A DNA stretch of 64,000 nucleotides from Bradyrhizobium monzae. Lineage in GTDB: Bacteria > Pseudomonadota > Alphaproteobacteria > Rhizobiales > Xanthobacteraceae. The notes beneath the pieces are model-generated. The model was not told where the DNA came from. It made no database searches and worked only from the letters and a program-made list of their open reading frames with translations. The stretch covers positions 186,001-250,000 of the forward strand of contig NZ_JAIRDQ010000013.1 in assembly GCF_021458635.1 (NCBI RefSeq), in the 5' to 3' direction. Positions 53,486-61,526 of this stretch are shown here, piece after piece (position 1 is the first letter of the stretch; each line of letters opens with the position of its first letter). Made by a program: the position numbers and the translations under genes.

Positions 53486-53729
53486 TCGCGCTCCTTCATT
53501 CGACATCCGACGCCCGCGGCTCAAATCCGTCGGCGACGCCATCAACGGCGGCTTGTTTTGCGCCTGGGCGCGCTTGACGGCCCTTTGGTGGGCACTGGGC
53601 CGCATCGGCGAGATCGTACGCTTGAGCGCACACGCAGGCGAACAGAGGGAACTAATTTCTACAGTTTTGCCGGGCGGCCGGTCGGCTGTCCTGAAGCGCA
53701 AAGAACGCGGCTTTAAGGGGGATTTCACA

Positions 53730-54089
53730 ATGAATGCTGCGGTCATGAAAAGGGCAGTCGTCGGCCTCAAGGCTCACCCGAACGAGGTCGATCGCAAGCG
53801 GATCGAATGCGCATTGGGCTCCCGCAGACGCTATCGTTATGTCTCACCCAGTGTGAAGCCGGTTAAGGGGGGATATCTTATCGAGAGCCCCTGCTGCTCA
53901 CGCGACATTGACAAGGATGGCGGCGTGATCGATGTCGCGTTGATCCATCATGACGCCGTGTGCGGACTGTGGAAGATGTTTTGGAAAGACCATGCGCGAG
54001 GAATTTGGCAATTCCACAGCGTCCATCAGCGGCTGAGCGCAGCGACAGATGAGCTGAATGCCGATCTCGACCGGGTGTTCTGGCGGTAA
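53730..54089 (+). CDS. small nif-associated protein (DUF3024-like)
   Basis: A 119-residue protein starting at ATG 53730 after AAGGGGG. MNAAVMKRAVVGLKAHPNEV, RRRYRYVSPSVKPVKGGYLI, then ESPCCSRDIDKDGG and a C-terminal GLWKMFWKDHARGIWQFHSV. The tryptophan-spaced ending resembles the DUF3024 family. The adjacent Cys pair is of interest for metal or disulfide chemistry. The frame is open upstream to 53421, but the upstream part has no family character. The position after nifZ suggests a nif-linked role. Confidence 0.68.
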   Translation: MNAAVMKRAVVGLKAHPNEVDRKRIECALGSRRRYRYVSPSVKPVKGGYLIESPCCSRDIDKDGGVIDVALIHHDAVCGLWKMFWKDHARGIWQFHSVHQRLSAATDELNADLDRVFWR

Positions 54090-54125
54090 CGCTACTGTTT
54101 CCGCACACAAACGATAAAGTCGGTC

Positions 54126-54395
54126 ATGGCACTGGACGAAAACGAACTGATCGAACTTGAACAAGTGATCACGGCGGCAGAAGGCCGCGCGAGCCCCTTG
54201 ACCGAGCTGCGGCGCCGCTTTCCCCATCTCGCCCTGGTGCGATGCGATGCGTCTGATGTCACCGAGCCGCCCTTTCGCAGCTTTCCGCATTATGACCTGC
54301 ACTTGATCGACCGGTCCGAACACTGCGTCCAGATCACAGCCGATCCGCTGCTGGCGATTGGCATTGTTTTGGCGGCAAGGGACCCTTCGGGGTGA
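54126..54395 (+). CDS. small nif-associated protein (DUF6129-like)
   Basis: An 89-residue protein: LIELEQVITAAEGRASPLTE, LRRRFPHLALVRCDASDVTE, FPHYDLHLIDRSEHCVQITA and DPLLAIGIVLA. This matches the pattern of a small protein that accompanies nifB/nifZ-type genes in diazotrophs (DUF6129-like, by memory). Function unknown. It lies 36 bases after the DUF3024-like gene in the same direction. Confidence 0.7.
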   Translation: MALDENELIELEQVITAAEGRASPLTELRRRFPHLALVRCDASDVTEPPFRSFPHYDLHLIDRSEHCVQITADPLLAIGIVLAARDPSG

Positions 54396-55077
54396 CTGGG
54401 GTTGCATTCGCAGACGTTCACGGCCCTTTCGCGGGTGCGGTCATAGCGCATCCCGTTGCCGCCGTGACGATTTCCGGGACGTGGAAAAGATCGCCGATGT
54501 CGGGGTGCGCTGCCGCTTTCGCACCGATGAGGATCGAATTCGTGGAAACGATGACTGGCGCGTCCCTCAACATGGGCATGCGCGCAGTTCTCTGCGAGGA
54601 ACCTCTGGAACTTGATCGAAGGCAGCCGATCCGGGAGCGGCCATGTGGGTCAGCCATTAATGTCTCGATCGCGATCTCCCCGTCGATTGTCGTGAAGAAG
54701 CCGCATGCGAGCGGCCTGAGTCAGGCTCTCGATGATCGATCAGCGCCCGCTCATGCGTCGTCGCTCTCGTGAGGACCCCAGCCAGCACAGTAGAATTCGA
54801 GCCAATCGACATCCCTGCGCGCTGGCACTCGGAAGCGTCTCGGTTTCGATGTCGTGCTGCAGCGCGAACGGGAAGACCAACCGGTCATCACATCTTCATC
54901 AAGCGCGAACACCTGTCTTTGGTCTGTGGCGCTCAAGTTTCGACGCTGGTCGGAGCATCATTTCTGAAAAGCGTACCGAGAGGCGCGACCGCAGTTGCAT
55001 TTCAAACCATCCGCAGTTCCGTCTGGCGCACGAATGCGCCGCAATCAATCTTATGTTTCGTCAAAAATTGTGAGCGC
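54396..55077. other. gene-free stretch upstream of nifH regulatory region
   Basis: About 680 bases without a credible gene. A 126-codon frame at 54392-54772 (FAGAVIAHPVAAVTISGTWK) has no recognised relatives. The nifH activator sites start at 55078. Confidence 0.4.
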
Positions 55078-55093
55078 TGTCAGATTACACACA
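55078..55093. promoter_or_regulatory. NifA site, distal, upstream of nifH
   Basis: TGTCAGATTACACACA is an exact TGT-N10-ACA site. Confidence 0.8.
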
Positions 55094-55106
55094 GCCCCAC
55101 AGCTGC

Positions 55107-55122
55107 TGTCAGGTTCGAAACA
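55107..55122. promoter_or_regulatory. NifA site, proximal, upstream of nifH
   Basis: TGTCAGGTTCGAAACA is an exact TGT-N10-ACA site, 29 bases after the distal one, ending 66 bases before the -24 element. Confidence 0.85.
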
Positions 55123-55188
55123 TCCAGCGCGATGAGAAATCTCGCGAAGTTGTAGTGCATCATCAGAAGCTTAAACAGGCCGCCGGCG

Positions 55189-55205
55189 TTGGCACGGCAG
55201 TTGCT
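55189..55205 (+). promoter_or_regulatory. sigma-54 promoter of nifH
   Basis: TTGGCACGGCAGTTGCT is a perfect YTGGCACG-N4-TTGCW element. The leader to the nifH ATG is long, about 150 bases after the promoter. Confidence 0.95.
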
Positions 55206-55369
55206 ACTGCGATGCAGCAACACTGAGTAAGGGCTGAGTGCACGCCGACGCGCAAGACGAGCGATGCTCTCCTACCCTTGGACCCGTGTGCCCCGTTTCT
55301 GAAAGAGAAACAAGCTCGCGTGCAAAATAGCACGCAATCTTTGGCAAATCGGTTGATGGAGAGAGCAAG

Positions 55370-56254
55370 ATGGCTTCACTGAGACAAATCGCGTTCTACG
55401 GCAAGGGTGGTATCGGGAAGTCGACCACGTCCCAGAACACGCTGGCGGCGCTGGCGGAGATGGGTCACAAGATCCTGATCGTGGGCTGCGATCCCAAAGC
55501 GGACTCCACTCGCCTTATTCTACACGCCAAGGCGCAGGACACGATCCTGAGTCTGGCTGCCAATGCCGGCAGCGTCGAGGACCTCGAACTCGAGGACGTG
55601 ATGAAGATCGGCTATAAGGACATCCGCTGCGTCGAGTCGGGTGGCCCGGAGCCCGGGGTCGGCTGCGCGGGCCGCGGCGTCATCACCTCGATCAACTTCC
55701 TGGAGGAGAACGGCGCCTATGAGGAGCGCGACTACGTCTCCTATGACGTCCTAGGCGACGTCGTCTGCGGCGGCTTTGCGATGCCGATCCGCGAGAACAA
55801 GGCGCAGGAAATCTACATCGTGATGTCCGGCGAGATGATGGCCATGTATGCCGCCAACAACATCTCCAAGGGCATTCTGAAATATGCGAGCTCCGGCGGC
55901 GTGCGGCTCGGTGGCCTCATCTGCAACGAGCGGCAGACCGACAAGGAGCTGGAGCTCGCGGAAGCGCTCGCCAAAAAGCTCGGCACTGAGCTGATTTATT
56001 TCGTGCCGCGCGACAACATCGTGCAGCATGCGGAGCTGCGGCGCATGACCGTGTTGGAATACGCGCCGGACTCCAAGCAGGCGGATCACTATCGCAACCT
56101 CGCGGGCAGGATCCACAACAATGGCGGCAAAGGCATCATCCCGACTCCGATCACCATGGACGAGCTCGAGGACATGCTGATGGAGCACGGCATCATGAAG
56201 GCCGTTGATGAGTCCATCGTCGGGAAAAGCGCTGCCGAACTTGCAGCATCGTAA
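55370..56254 (+). CDS. nifH: nitrogenase Fe protein (dinitrogenase reductase)
   Basis: A 294-residue homodimeric ATPase carrying one [4Fe-4S] cluster and delivering electrons to NifDK; also needed for cofactor synthesis. Walker A GKGGIGKST at residues 11-19, the first cluster Cys in GVGCAGRGV near 98 (with the Arg that DraT can ADP-ribosylate), the second in LGDVVCGGFAMP near 133. Full length, no anomalies. GGAGAG precedes the ATG. Here nifH is separate from nifDK, the Bradyrhizobium arrangement; nifQ follows. Confidence 0.99.
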   Translation: MASLRQIAFYGKGGIGKSTTSQNTLAALAEMGHKILIVGCDPKADSTRLILHAKAQDTILSLAANAGSVEDLELEDVMKIGYKDIRCVESGGPEPGVGCAGRGVITSINFLEENGAYEERDYVSYDVLGDVVCGGFAMPIRENKAQEIYIVMSGEMMAMYAANNISKGILKYASSGGVRLGGLICNERQTDKELELAEALAKKLGTELIYFVPRDNIVQHAELRRMTVLEYAPDSKQADHYRNLAGRIHNNGGKGIIPTPITMDELEDMLMEHGIMKAVDESIVGKSAAELAAS

Positions 56255-56274
56255 AAGGACGCAGCGCGACAGCA

Positions 56275-56305
56275 CCGGCCCTCCCAATCCAAAACGGAGG
56301 GCCGG
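56275..56305 (+). terminator. hairpin between nifH and nifQ
   Basis: Perfect arms CCGGCCCTCC and GGAGGGCCGG around 11 bases, 20 bases after the nifH stop. No T-run follows, so it more likely protects the nifH mRNA end or partly reduces read-through into nifQ than stops transcription fully. Confidence 0.6.
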
Positions 56306-56362
56306 CAAGGGCCGACGCGGTGATACAAACTTGACCCAATGTGGAAAGGGTGGCGGACGCCC

Positions 56363-57070
56363 ATGTTCGAAGAGCAGTTCTATCCTGTTATGGTTGTCGA
56401 GACGAATGATGGGAGCGTCCAGGGACGTCGCGCAATTGCCAGCTATCGCCTTCTGACCGGGATGCTCCCCGCAGATGCCGACACAAGCAATGACATCAGT
56501 TTCGACCGCCACGTGCTGGCGTCCATTCTGGCTGCCGGTGCGATGGATGGTGGTCTTTTGTCCGAGAAGGTCGGCCTGTCCAGCGATCAGCTGGCGGCGT
56601 TGCTCAAGCAACGCTTTCCATCGGTTCGGATCAAAGAGGAGGAGTTGCCGCGGGATTTCGAGCACGTCGACAACGACGAGGTCACAATGGTACGTGAGCT
56701 CTTGCTCGCGCAACGATCGACGGAAGGGGACACCGGCCGTTGGCTGGCCGCGATGATCGCGCGCCGCGTCATGGAGCCGAATCATCTGTGGGCAGATCTC
56801 GGATTGCGTAATCGTGGTGAACTGTTGCGTCTCCTCAACCGCCATTTCGGGCCGCTCGCCAGGCGCAACGTCAACAACATGCGCTGGAAGCGTTTCTTTT
56901 ATCGCAGGCTATGCGAGGACGAGGGGCTCATCTTGTGCACGACGCCGGTGTGCACAGAGTGCAAGGACTTCAACCACTGCTTTGGCGATGAAAGCGGTGA
57001 GAGCCGCATGGCCGAGCGCCGGCGTGAGGTTCTGTTGGCGCCGGCCGCTCCGGTCGCGGGCGGCAACTGA
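56363..57070 (+). CDS. nifQ: NifQ, molybdenum donor for FeMo-cofactor
   Basis: A 235-residue protein that delivers molybdenum to the NifEN/NifH cofactor assembly. The C-terminal metal-binding motif C-x4-C-x2-C-x5-C is present (CTTPVCTECKDFNHC near residue 195), preceded by NVNNMRWKRFFYRRLCEDEG. The N-terminal region is intact. ATG 56363 (MFEEQFYPVMVVETN) is preferred, with GGAAAGGG upstream; ATG 56339 would add eight residues. It lies about 110 bases after nifH. Confidence 0.93.
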   Translation: MFEEQFYPVMVVETNDGSVQGRRAIASYRLLTGMLPADADTSNDISFDRHVLASILAAGAMDGGLLSEKVGLSSDQLAALLKQRFPSVRIKEEELPRDFEHVDNDEVTMVRELLLAQRSTEGDTGRWLAAMIARRVMEPNHLWADLGLRNRGELLRLLNRHFGPLARRNVNNMRWKRFFYRRLCEDEGLILCTTPVCTECKDFNHCFGDESGESRMAERRREVLLAPAAPVAGGN

Positions 57071-57633
57071 ACCGTATTCCCGCCTCCCGATAGGTAGTTC
57101 TTTGGCGCAACTGCCGCCCGACGGACGCGCAGCTGGCCGACGAGGTGCAGGTGACGCGGCCAAATCTGGTGCAGCGGATTACGGCGCCAACCAGCGAGAT
57201 GATCTTGTGCTCAAGGCCGGCTTGCGCCCAAGCTGTAGCGGTTTGACGGGCTCAGTGCTTTGGCCGGCGCGGACAGAGAATGCGGCTGCGGCGATCTGTT
57301 CGGGCGAGGCTGCTCAACTCCGGCATCCCGGCGCCGACAGGCCTCCGTCCATAAGATTGTGGATCAGTCGTGCAAGCGGTCCTGCTGCGTTTGAATGAAG
57401 CCTGATGTCTCACAACCGTTTTCGACACCGATACCACCCAGCATCCGACCCGTTGTTTACGGTGGTGGCGTCCTTGTCACTATGACCGAAGCCAATCTCC
57501 CGACGCGATGTGCCTGGTTTAGCGAACCGATGAACCCTGACGCGTCGGTCTGACAGTCGATCCGCGCCGTAACCCGAACTGATCCAGGACGCAGAATGGT
57601 GAGAGCTCAACTGGCGCGTCTGTTTTGCGACAC
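57071..57633. other. gene-free spacer before nifV
   Basis: About 560 bases with no credible gene; frames running out of nifQ shadows have no character. The nifV control region starts at 57634. Confidence 0.45.
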
Positions 57634-57649
57634 CGTCGTTCTGGCGACA
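57634..57649. promoter_or_regulatory. NifA-like site upstream of nifV
   Basis: CGTCGTTCTGGCGACA is one mismatch from TGT-N10-ACA and lies 54 bases before the -24 element. Confidence 0.5.
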
Positions 57650-57702
57650 TCCGACCGCGGGCGAAAAATGACGGATCTTCAATAGCGTGGGACGCTGCGG
57701 GC

Positions 57703-57719
57703 GTGGCATGCGGTTTGCC
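57703..57719 (+). promoter_or_regulatory. sigma-54 promoter of nifV
   Basis: GTGGCATGCGGTTTGCC has correct GG/GC spacing and three mismatches to YTGGCACG-N4-TTGCW. It lies 36 bases before the TTG start of nifV and would place transcription start just before the ribosome site. Confidence 0.75.
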
Positions 57720-57755
57720 AAAGCAGTCCTTGCCAAGCACAATCAGGAGGCTTCG

Positions 57756-58946
57756 TTGATTGACGCCAAAGCCATCGCTGCCAAGCCGGCATGGTCCGAT
57801 TCGCTGTGGAACCAGCGGACCGTGCTCAATGACACCACGCTGCGCGATGGCGAGCAGGCGCCTGGTGTTGCATTCACCACATCGGAAAAGGTGGCCATCG
57901 CGCATGCGCTGGCGCGGGCCGGCATCACGGAAATTGAGGCCGGAACCCCCGCCATGGGCAATGACGAGATCTCGGCCATCCGCGCCATTGTCGAGGAGGG
58001 GCTGCCGCTCACCCCTATTGCGTGGTGCCGCATGCGTGAGGCAGATGTCGACGCGGCCATCGAGGCCAAGGTGTCGATGGTCAATGTTTCGATCCCGGCT
58101 TCAGACGTACAGATCGCGGCCAAGCTGGGCGGGAATCGCGACCAGGCCTTGCAGCAGGTGAAGCGGGTAGTGGGTTACGCCCGCGAGCGAGGGCTTGATG
58201 TCGCCGTCGGAGGCGAGGACTCCTCCCGCGCCGATGTCGACTTTCTCATCAGTCTCATCGCGGCTGCGGAAGCCGCGGGCGCGCGCCGGTTTCGTGTCGC
58301 CGACACGCTCAGCGTCCTCGATCCCGACTCCGCCTATGCGCTGATCGCGCGCCTGCGCGCCACTAGCGATCTCGAGCTCGAATTTCACGGCCACGACGAT
58401 CTTGGGCTCGCGACCGCCAACACGCTCGCTGCCATCAGGGGCGGCGCGAGCCACGCTTCGGTCACTGTCATCGGGCTCGGCGAACGGGCCGGCAATGCGC
58501 CACTCGAGGAAGTTGCGGTCGCACTCAAACAGCTCTACGGGCGTGACACCGGCATCGTGCTGCCGGAGCTCACAGACGTCGCCGCGCTGGTCGCGAACGC
58601 GGCCACGCGTGCGATTCCTCTCAACAAGGCGATCGTCGGGGAGCATGTGTTTACGCACGAATCCGGCATTCACGTCGATGGACTGTTGAAGGACGAACGC
58701 ACCTATCAAGCGCTCGACCCGCACTTGCTGGGTCGCTCCAATCGGATCGTCATCGGCAAGCATTCCGGGCTTTCGGCCATCACCAAGCTGCTCGGGGAAT
58801 TGCAACTCTCCGCCACCACCGAGCAGAGCAGACATATCCTGTTCCGGGTGCGAAAATACGCCATCGAGCACAAGAGGCTGGTCGCGCGGGAGACGGTGGC
58901 GGCGATCTGGCGCGATGTTTGCGAATGCTCGTCCGACCGCACGTGA
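57756..58946 (+). CDS. nifV: homocitrate synthase
   Basis: Makes homocitrate, the organic ligand of FeMo-cofactor, from 2-oxoglutarate and acetyl-CoA. A 396-residue HMGL-like TIM barrel: LNDTTLRDGEQAPGVAFTTS near residue 24 with the metal-binding Asp and catalytic Arg, EIEAGTPAMGNDEI near 57, and ELEFHGHDDLGLATANT near 200 with the metal-binding His pair. AGGAGG lies 5 bases before a TTG at 57756; the in-frame ATGs further upstream overlap the promoter, so the TTG is chosen. Most rhizobia lack nifV. Confidence 0.95.
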   Translation: MIDAKAIAAKPAWSDSLWNQRTVLNDTTLRDGEQAPGVAFTTSEKVAIAHALARAGITEIEAGTPAMGNDEISAIRAIVEEGLPLTPIAWCRMREADVDAAIEAKVSMVNVSIPASDVQIAAKLGGNRDQALQQVKRVVGYARERGLDVAVGGEDSSRADVDFLISLIAAAEAAGARRFRVADTLSVLDPDSAYALIARLRATSDLELEFHGHDDLGLATANTLAAIRGGASHASVTVIGLGERAGNAPLEEVAVALKQLYGRDTGIVLPELTDVAALVANAATRAIPLNKAIVGEHVFTHESGIHVDGLLKDERTYQALDPHLLGRSNRIVIGKHSGLSAITKLLGELQLSATTEQSRHILFRVRKYAIEHKRLVARETVAAIWRDVCECSSDRT

Positions 58947-59140
58947 GTGAGCTCTCGAGTTTTACTTGGCCGGCCACGAAATCGATCGGAACGCGACCGA
59001 AGCGCTCGCAGATCGCGTCGAAGTCCGAGGACATGGGCTGTGTGGCCATCTCCAACAGTGCACACTTGAAACGGCCGTTTCTGCGAACTAACCAGGAGCT
59101 GCCGGATCTCGACCGAGACGGGTGGGCCAATCCAGGGAAA
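58947..59140. other. short spacer between nifV and nifW
   Basis: A minus-strand frame here reads SSDFDAICERFGRVPIDFVA and looks protein-like, but it runs antisense into nifV and has no start of its own outside overlapping DNA. It may be the remains of a displaced gene. Confidence 0.35.
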
Positions 59141-59488
59141 ATGTCGATGAGCAATAAATTTCAGAGGACCGGCGTCCTCGACCGGCTCAACAAGGCCTCC
59201 TCGGCTGAGGAGATTTTTGCGCTGCTTGGCGTCGACTACGATCCCAAGATCGTCAATGTCGCGCGCCTGCATATCCTAAAGCGCATGGGACAACATCTCG
59301 CCAAGGAGCAATTCGCCGGTGCCGCGGAAGTGGAGATCGCTGCACGCTGCAAGGCGATGCTGGAGCAGGCCTATGCGGAGTTCGTGGTGTCTTCGCCAAT
59401 CGACCAGAGGGTCTTCAAGGTCCTGAAGGATGCGGTCGCGGAGCCGAAGAAGCCGGCCGCCTTTGTGCCGCTAAGTGCGCTGAAATAG
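59141..59488 (+). CDS. nifW: NifW
   Basis: A 115-residue protein involved in MoFe-protein maturation or protection against oxygen. Core: LDRLNKASSAEEIFALLGVD, YDPKIVNVARLHILKRMGQH, ARCKAMLEQAYAEFVVSSPI and DQRVFKVLKD. ATG 59141 follows AGGGAAA; ATG 59147 is an alternative. A longer in-frame start inside the nifV end is not supported. Confidence 0.93.
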   Translation: MSMSNKFQRTGVLDRLNKASSAEEIFALLGVDYDPKIVNVARLHILKRMGQHLAKEQFAGAAEVEIAARCKAMLEQAYAEFVVSSPIDQRVFKVLKDAVAEPKKPAAFVPLSALK

Positions 59489-59700
59489 CGTTCTCTGAAA
59501 TGCCGTATACCGCAGAGCAAATAGCTGCGGCGCGCCTCGGCGCGCGCCTCTTCGTTCGGTCGAGTCTGTGGAGCGACGCGGGAGACGACCCTGTCGCGTT
59601 TCCGACGTATGTCGCGGCCCTGTTGTCCCCGATGCCAAGAACCAAGTTAGCAACTGCGCCCAATTCATTCCTTTGGTGCATGACCTCGCGGTGTTCTCAG

Positions 59701-59717
59701 TTGGTATGACACTTGCT
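59701..59717 (+). promoter_or_regulatory. sigma-54 promoter upstream of the fixA remnant and fixBCX
   Basis: TTGGTATGACACTTGCT keeps the GG/GC spacing and TTGCT at -12, with two mismatches at -24. It lies 54 bases before the ATG of the fixA remnant and is the only promoter seen for fixBCX. No exact NifA site was found in the preceding 150 bases. Confidence 0.65.
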
Positions 59718-59770
59718 GCTCTGCACCTAAGTCCGCTCAACAACGAATCGAGCTTGTCCTGGAGAAGCGC

Positions 59771-60392
59771 ATGCATAGCGTGCTCTGCATCAAACAGGTC
59801 CCCGACCCAGCGCAAATCCGCGCGCGGTTCCTGTCAAACACGATTGTGCAGCGGGGTGTGCCGACAAACCGTCGCGAAGCCGTAGCCGCGGAGGCGCCCC
59901 CCAGTTCAGTGACTAGCCCGCCGGCGAGATCACCGTGCACGCTATGGAACCGTATTCACCCGAGCCCTGACTGCGGAAGGTGCGCACCTTGGGTGCCGAA
60001 GCTGCGGTGCTGTTTACCGAATGCTCCTTTGTCGATGACGCGACGCTACCCACGACGTACGCGCGCACGACCGCGATCTCGAAGACCAGGGAGCTATCTG
60101 GTGGGACCGCTGTCGTCTTCATTGGCAAGTCGGCCATTGACGGCGACCTGGCCCAGGTCGGCCCCTGGATCGCAACGTAGTCCTGTTTATTGCAGCTCAA
60201 CCACCTCGCCAGAACCGTCGGTCGCGATCTCCGCGTCCGAAGCTTCTGATGCGGAGCACCAAGGGTACCGTCCTCCGCGAAGAAGGCCTGGCTGTGAACC
60301 GCGAGCACCGGCGAACACGCTCATCAAGTCCATGTTCAACCGACAGTCGAAGCCAGAGCCGATCGTGTCGCGCAGGCGCGTGGATCGGAAGG
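59771..60392 (+). pseudogene. fixA: fixA pseudogene
   Basis: The N-terminus is FixA: MHSVLCIKQVPDPAQIRARF, then NTIVQRGVPT. The next ~20 codons are missing or scrambled. Matches resume in another frame: GEITVHAMEPYSPEP, a TGA at 59968-59970, then VRTLGAEAAVLFTECSFVDD, TLPTTYARTTAISKT and VFIGKSAIDGDLAQVGPWIA up to a TAG at 60178-60180. Short FixA-like traces continue to about 60250 (LLQLNHLARTVGRDL). With stops, deletions and frameshifts no FixA can be made here; FixB normally needs FixA as its electron-transfer partner. Confidence 0.88.
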
Positions 60393-60405
60393 AGAATGCA
60401 AAACC

Positions 60406-61515
60406 ATGAGCAACGTCATCAAGGCTCCCACATCAGCCGCAGCGGGCCGCGCAGCAACCAAGAAGCAGTTGCCGGACCGGTTCAAAGCCTACAAACATGT
60501 CTGGGTGTTCGTCGAGCAGGGGCGCGGACAAGTGCATCCCGTCTCCTGGGAGCTGATGGGGGCGGGCCGCAAGCTTGCCGACAGGCTCAAGGTTAAGCTC
60601 GCGGCTGTTGTCGTCGGCCCTGAGGGCGAAGCCACACGTAACGCCGCGCTCGAAGCTTTCTGTTACGGCGCCGATTTGACGTATCTCGTCGCCGACAATG
60701 TACTCGCGGATTATCGTAACGAGTCCTACACCAAGGCGCTGTCCGATCTCGTTGAGATCTACAAGCCCGAGATCCTGCTGTTAGGGGCAACAACGCTCGG
60801 CCGCGATCTTGCTGGCTCGGTCGCCACGACTGTCCTGACAGGGCTCACCGCCGACTGCACTGACCTCGACGTTGACCTGGATGGATCGCTTGCAGCCACC
60901 CGTCCAACCTTTGGCGGCTCGCTGCTCTGCACCATCTACACGCTGAACTACCGGCCACAGATGGCAACCGTCCGCCCGCGCGTGATGCCGATGCCGGAGC
61001 GTGTCGCGCGCGATCCCGGCCGCATCATCGTCCATCCGCTCGGCCTGGTGGAAGACGATATCGTGACCAAGGTGCTGTCGTTCATCCCCGACCGTGATTC
61101 GGCCAAATCCAATCTCGCCTATGCCGACGTCGTGGTCGCCGGCGGGCTTGGGCTCGGTTGTCAAGAAAACTTTCAGCTTGTGCGCCAGCTCGCCGGCGTG
61201 CTCGGTGCCGAATATGGCTGTTCCCGTCCGCTCGTGCAAAAGGGATGGGTCACCTACGACCGACAGATCGGCCAGACGGGTAAGACGATCCGGCCAAAGC
61301 TCTATATCGCCGCAGGCGTTTCCGGCGCGATCCAGCATCGGGTTGGCGTGGAGGGCGCCGATCTGATCGTCGCCATCAATACCGACAAAAACGCACCGAT
61401 CTTCGACTTTGCCCACATCGCCATCGTCAGCGACGCCATGCATCTGTTGCCGGCGCTGACGGACGCGTTCCGTGCGCGGCTCTCGCCACATTCGCGCGAC
61501 CGGATTGCGAGCTAA
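60406..61515 (+). CDS. fixB: FixB, electron transfer flavoprotein alpha subunit
   Basis: A 369-residue ETF alpha-type protein that with FixA bifurcates or transfers electrons toward nitrogenase reductants. Seen: YKHVWVFVEQGRGQVHPVSW near residue 28, LLLGATTLGRDLAGSVAT near 125, and the FAD-binding C-terminal segment GQTGKTIRPKLYIAAGVSGA IQH and VAINTDKNAPIFDFAHIAIV. Intact. GGAAGGAG lies upstream of the ATG. It directly follows the fixA remnant. Confidence 0.97.
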   Translation: MSNVIKAPTSAAAGRAATKKQLPDRFKAYKHVWVFVEQGRGQVHPVSWELMGAGRKLADRLKVKLAAVVVGPEGEATRNAALEAFCYGADLTYLVADNVLADYRNESYTKALSDLVEIYKPEILLLGATTLGRDLAGSVATTVLTGLTADCTDLDVDLDGSLAATRPTFGGSLLCTIYTLNYRPQMATVRPRVMPMPERVARDPGRIIVHPLGLVEDDIVTKVLSFIPDRDSAKSNLAYADVVVAGGLGLGCQENFQLVRQLAGVLGAEYGCSRPLVQKGWVTYDRQIGQTGKTIRPKLYIAAGVSGAIQHRVGVEGADLIVAINTDKNAPIFDFAHIAIVSDAMHLLPALTDAFRARLSPHSRDRIAS

Positions 61516-61526
61516 AGGAGGTTATC

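Noticed and set aside
55751..56845. 364-codon minus-strand frame antisense to nifH and nifQ
   Set aside because: Overlaps two certain nif genes and shows no family features.
59500..59709. 69-codon frame between nifW and the fixA remnant
   Set aside because: No family character, and its end overlaps the sigma-54 element at 59701.
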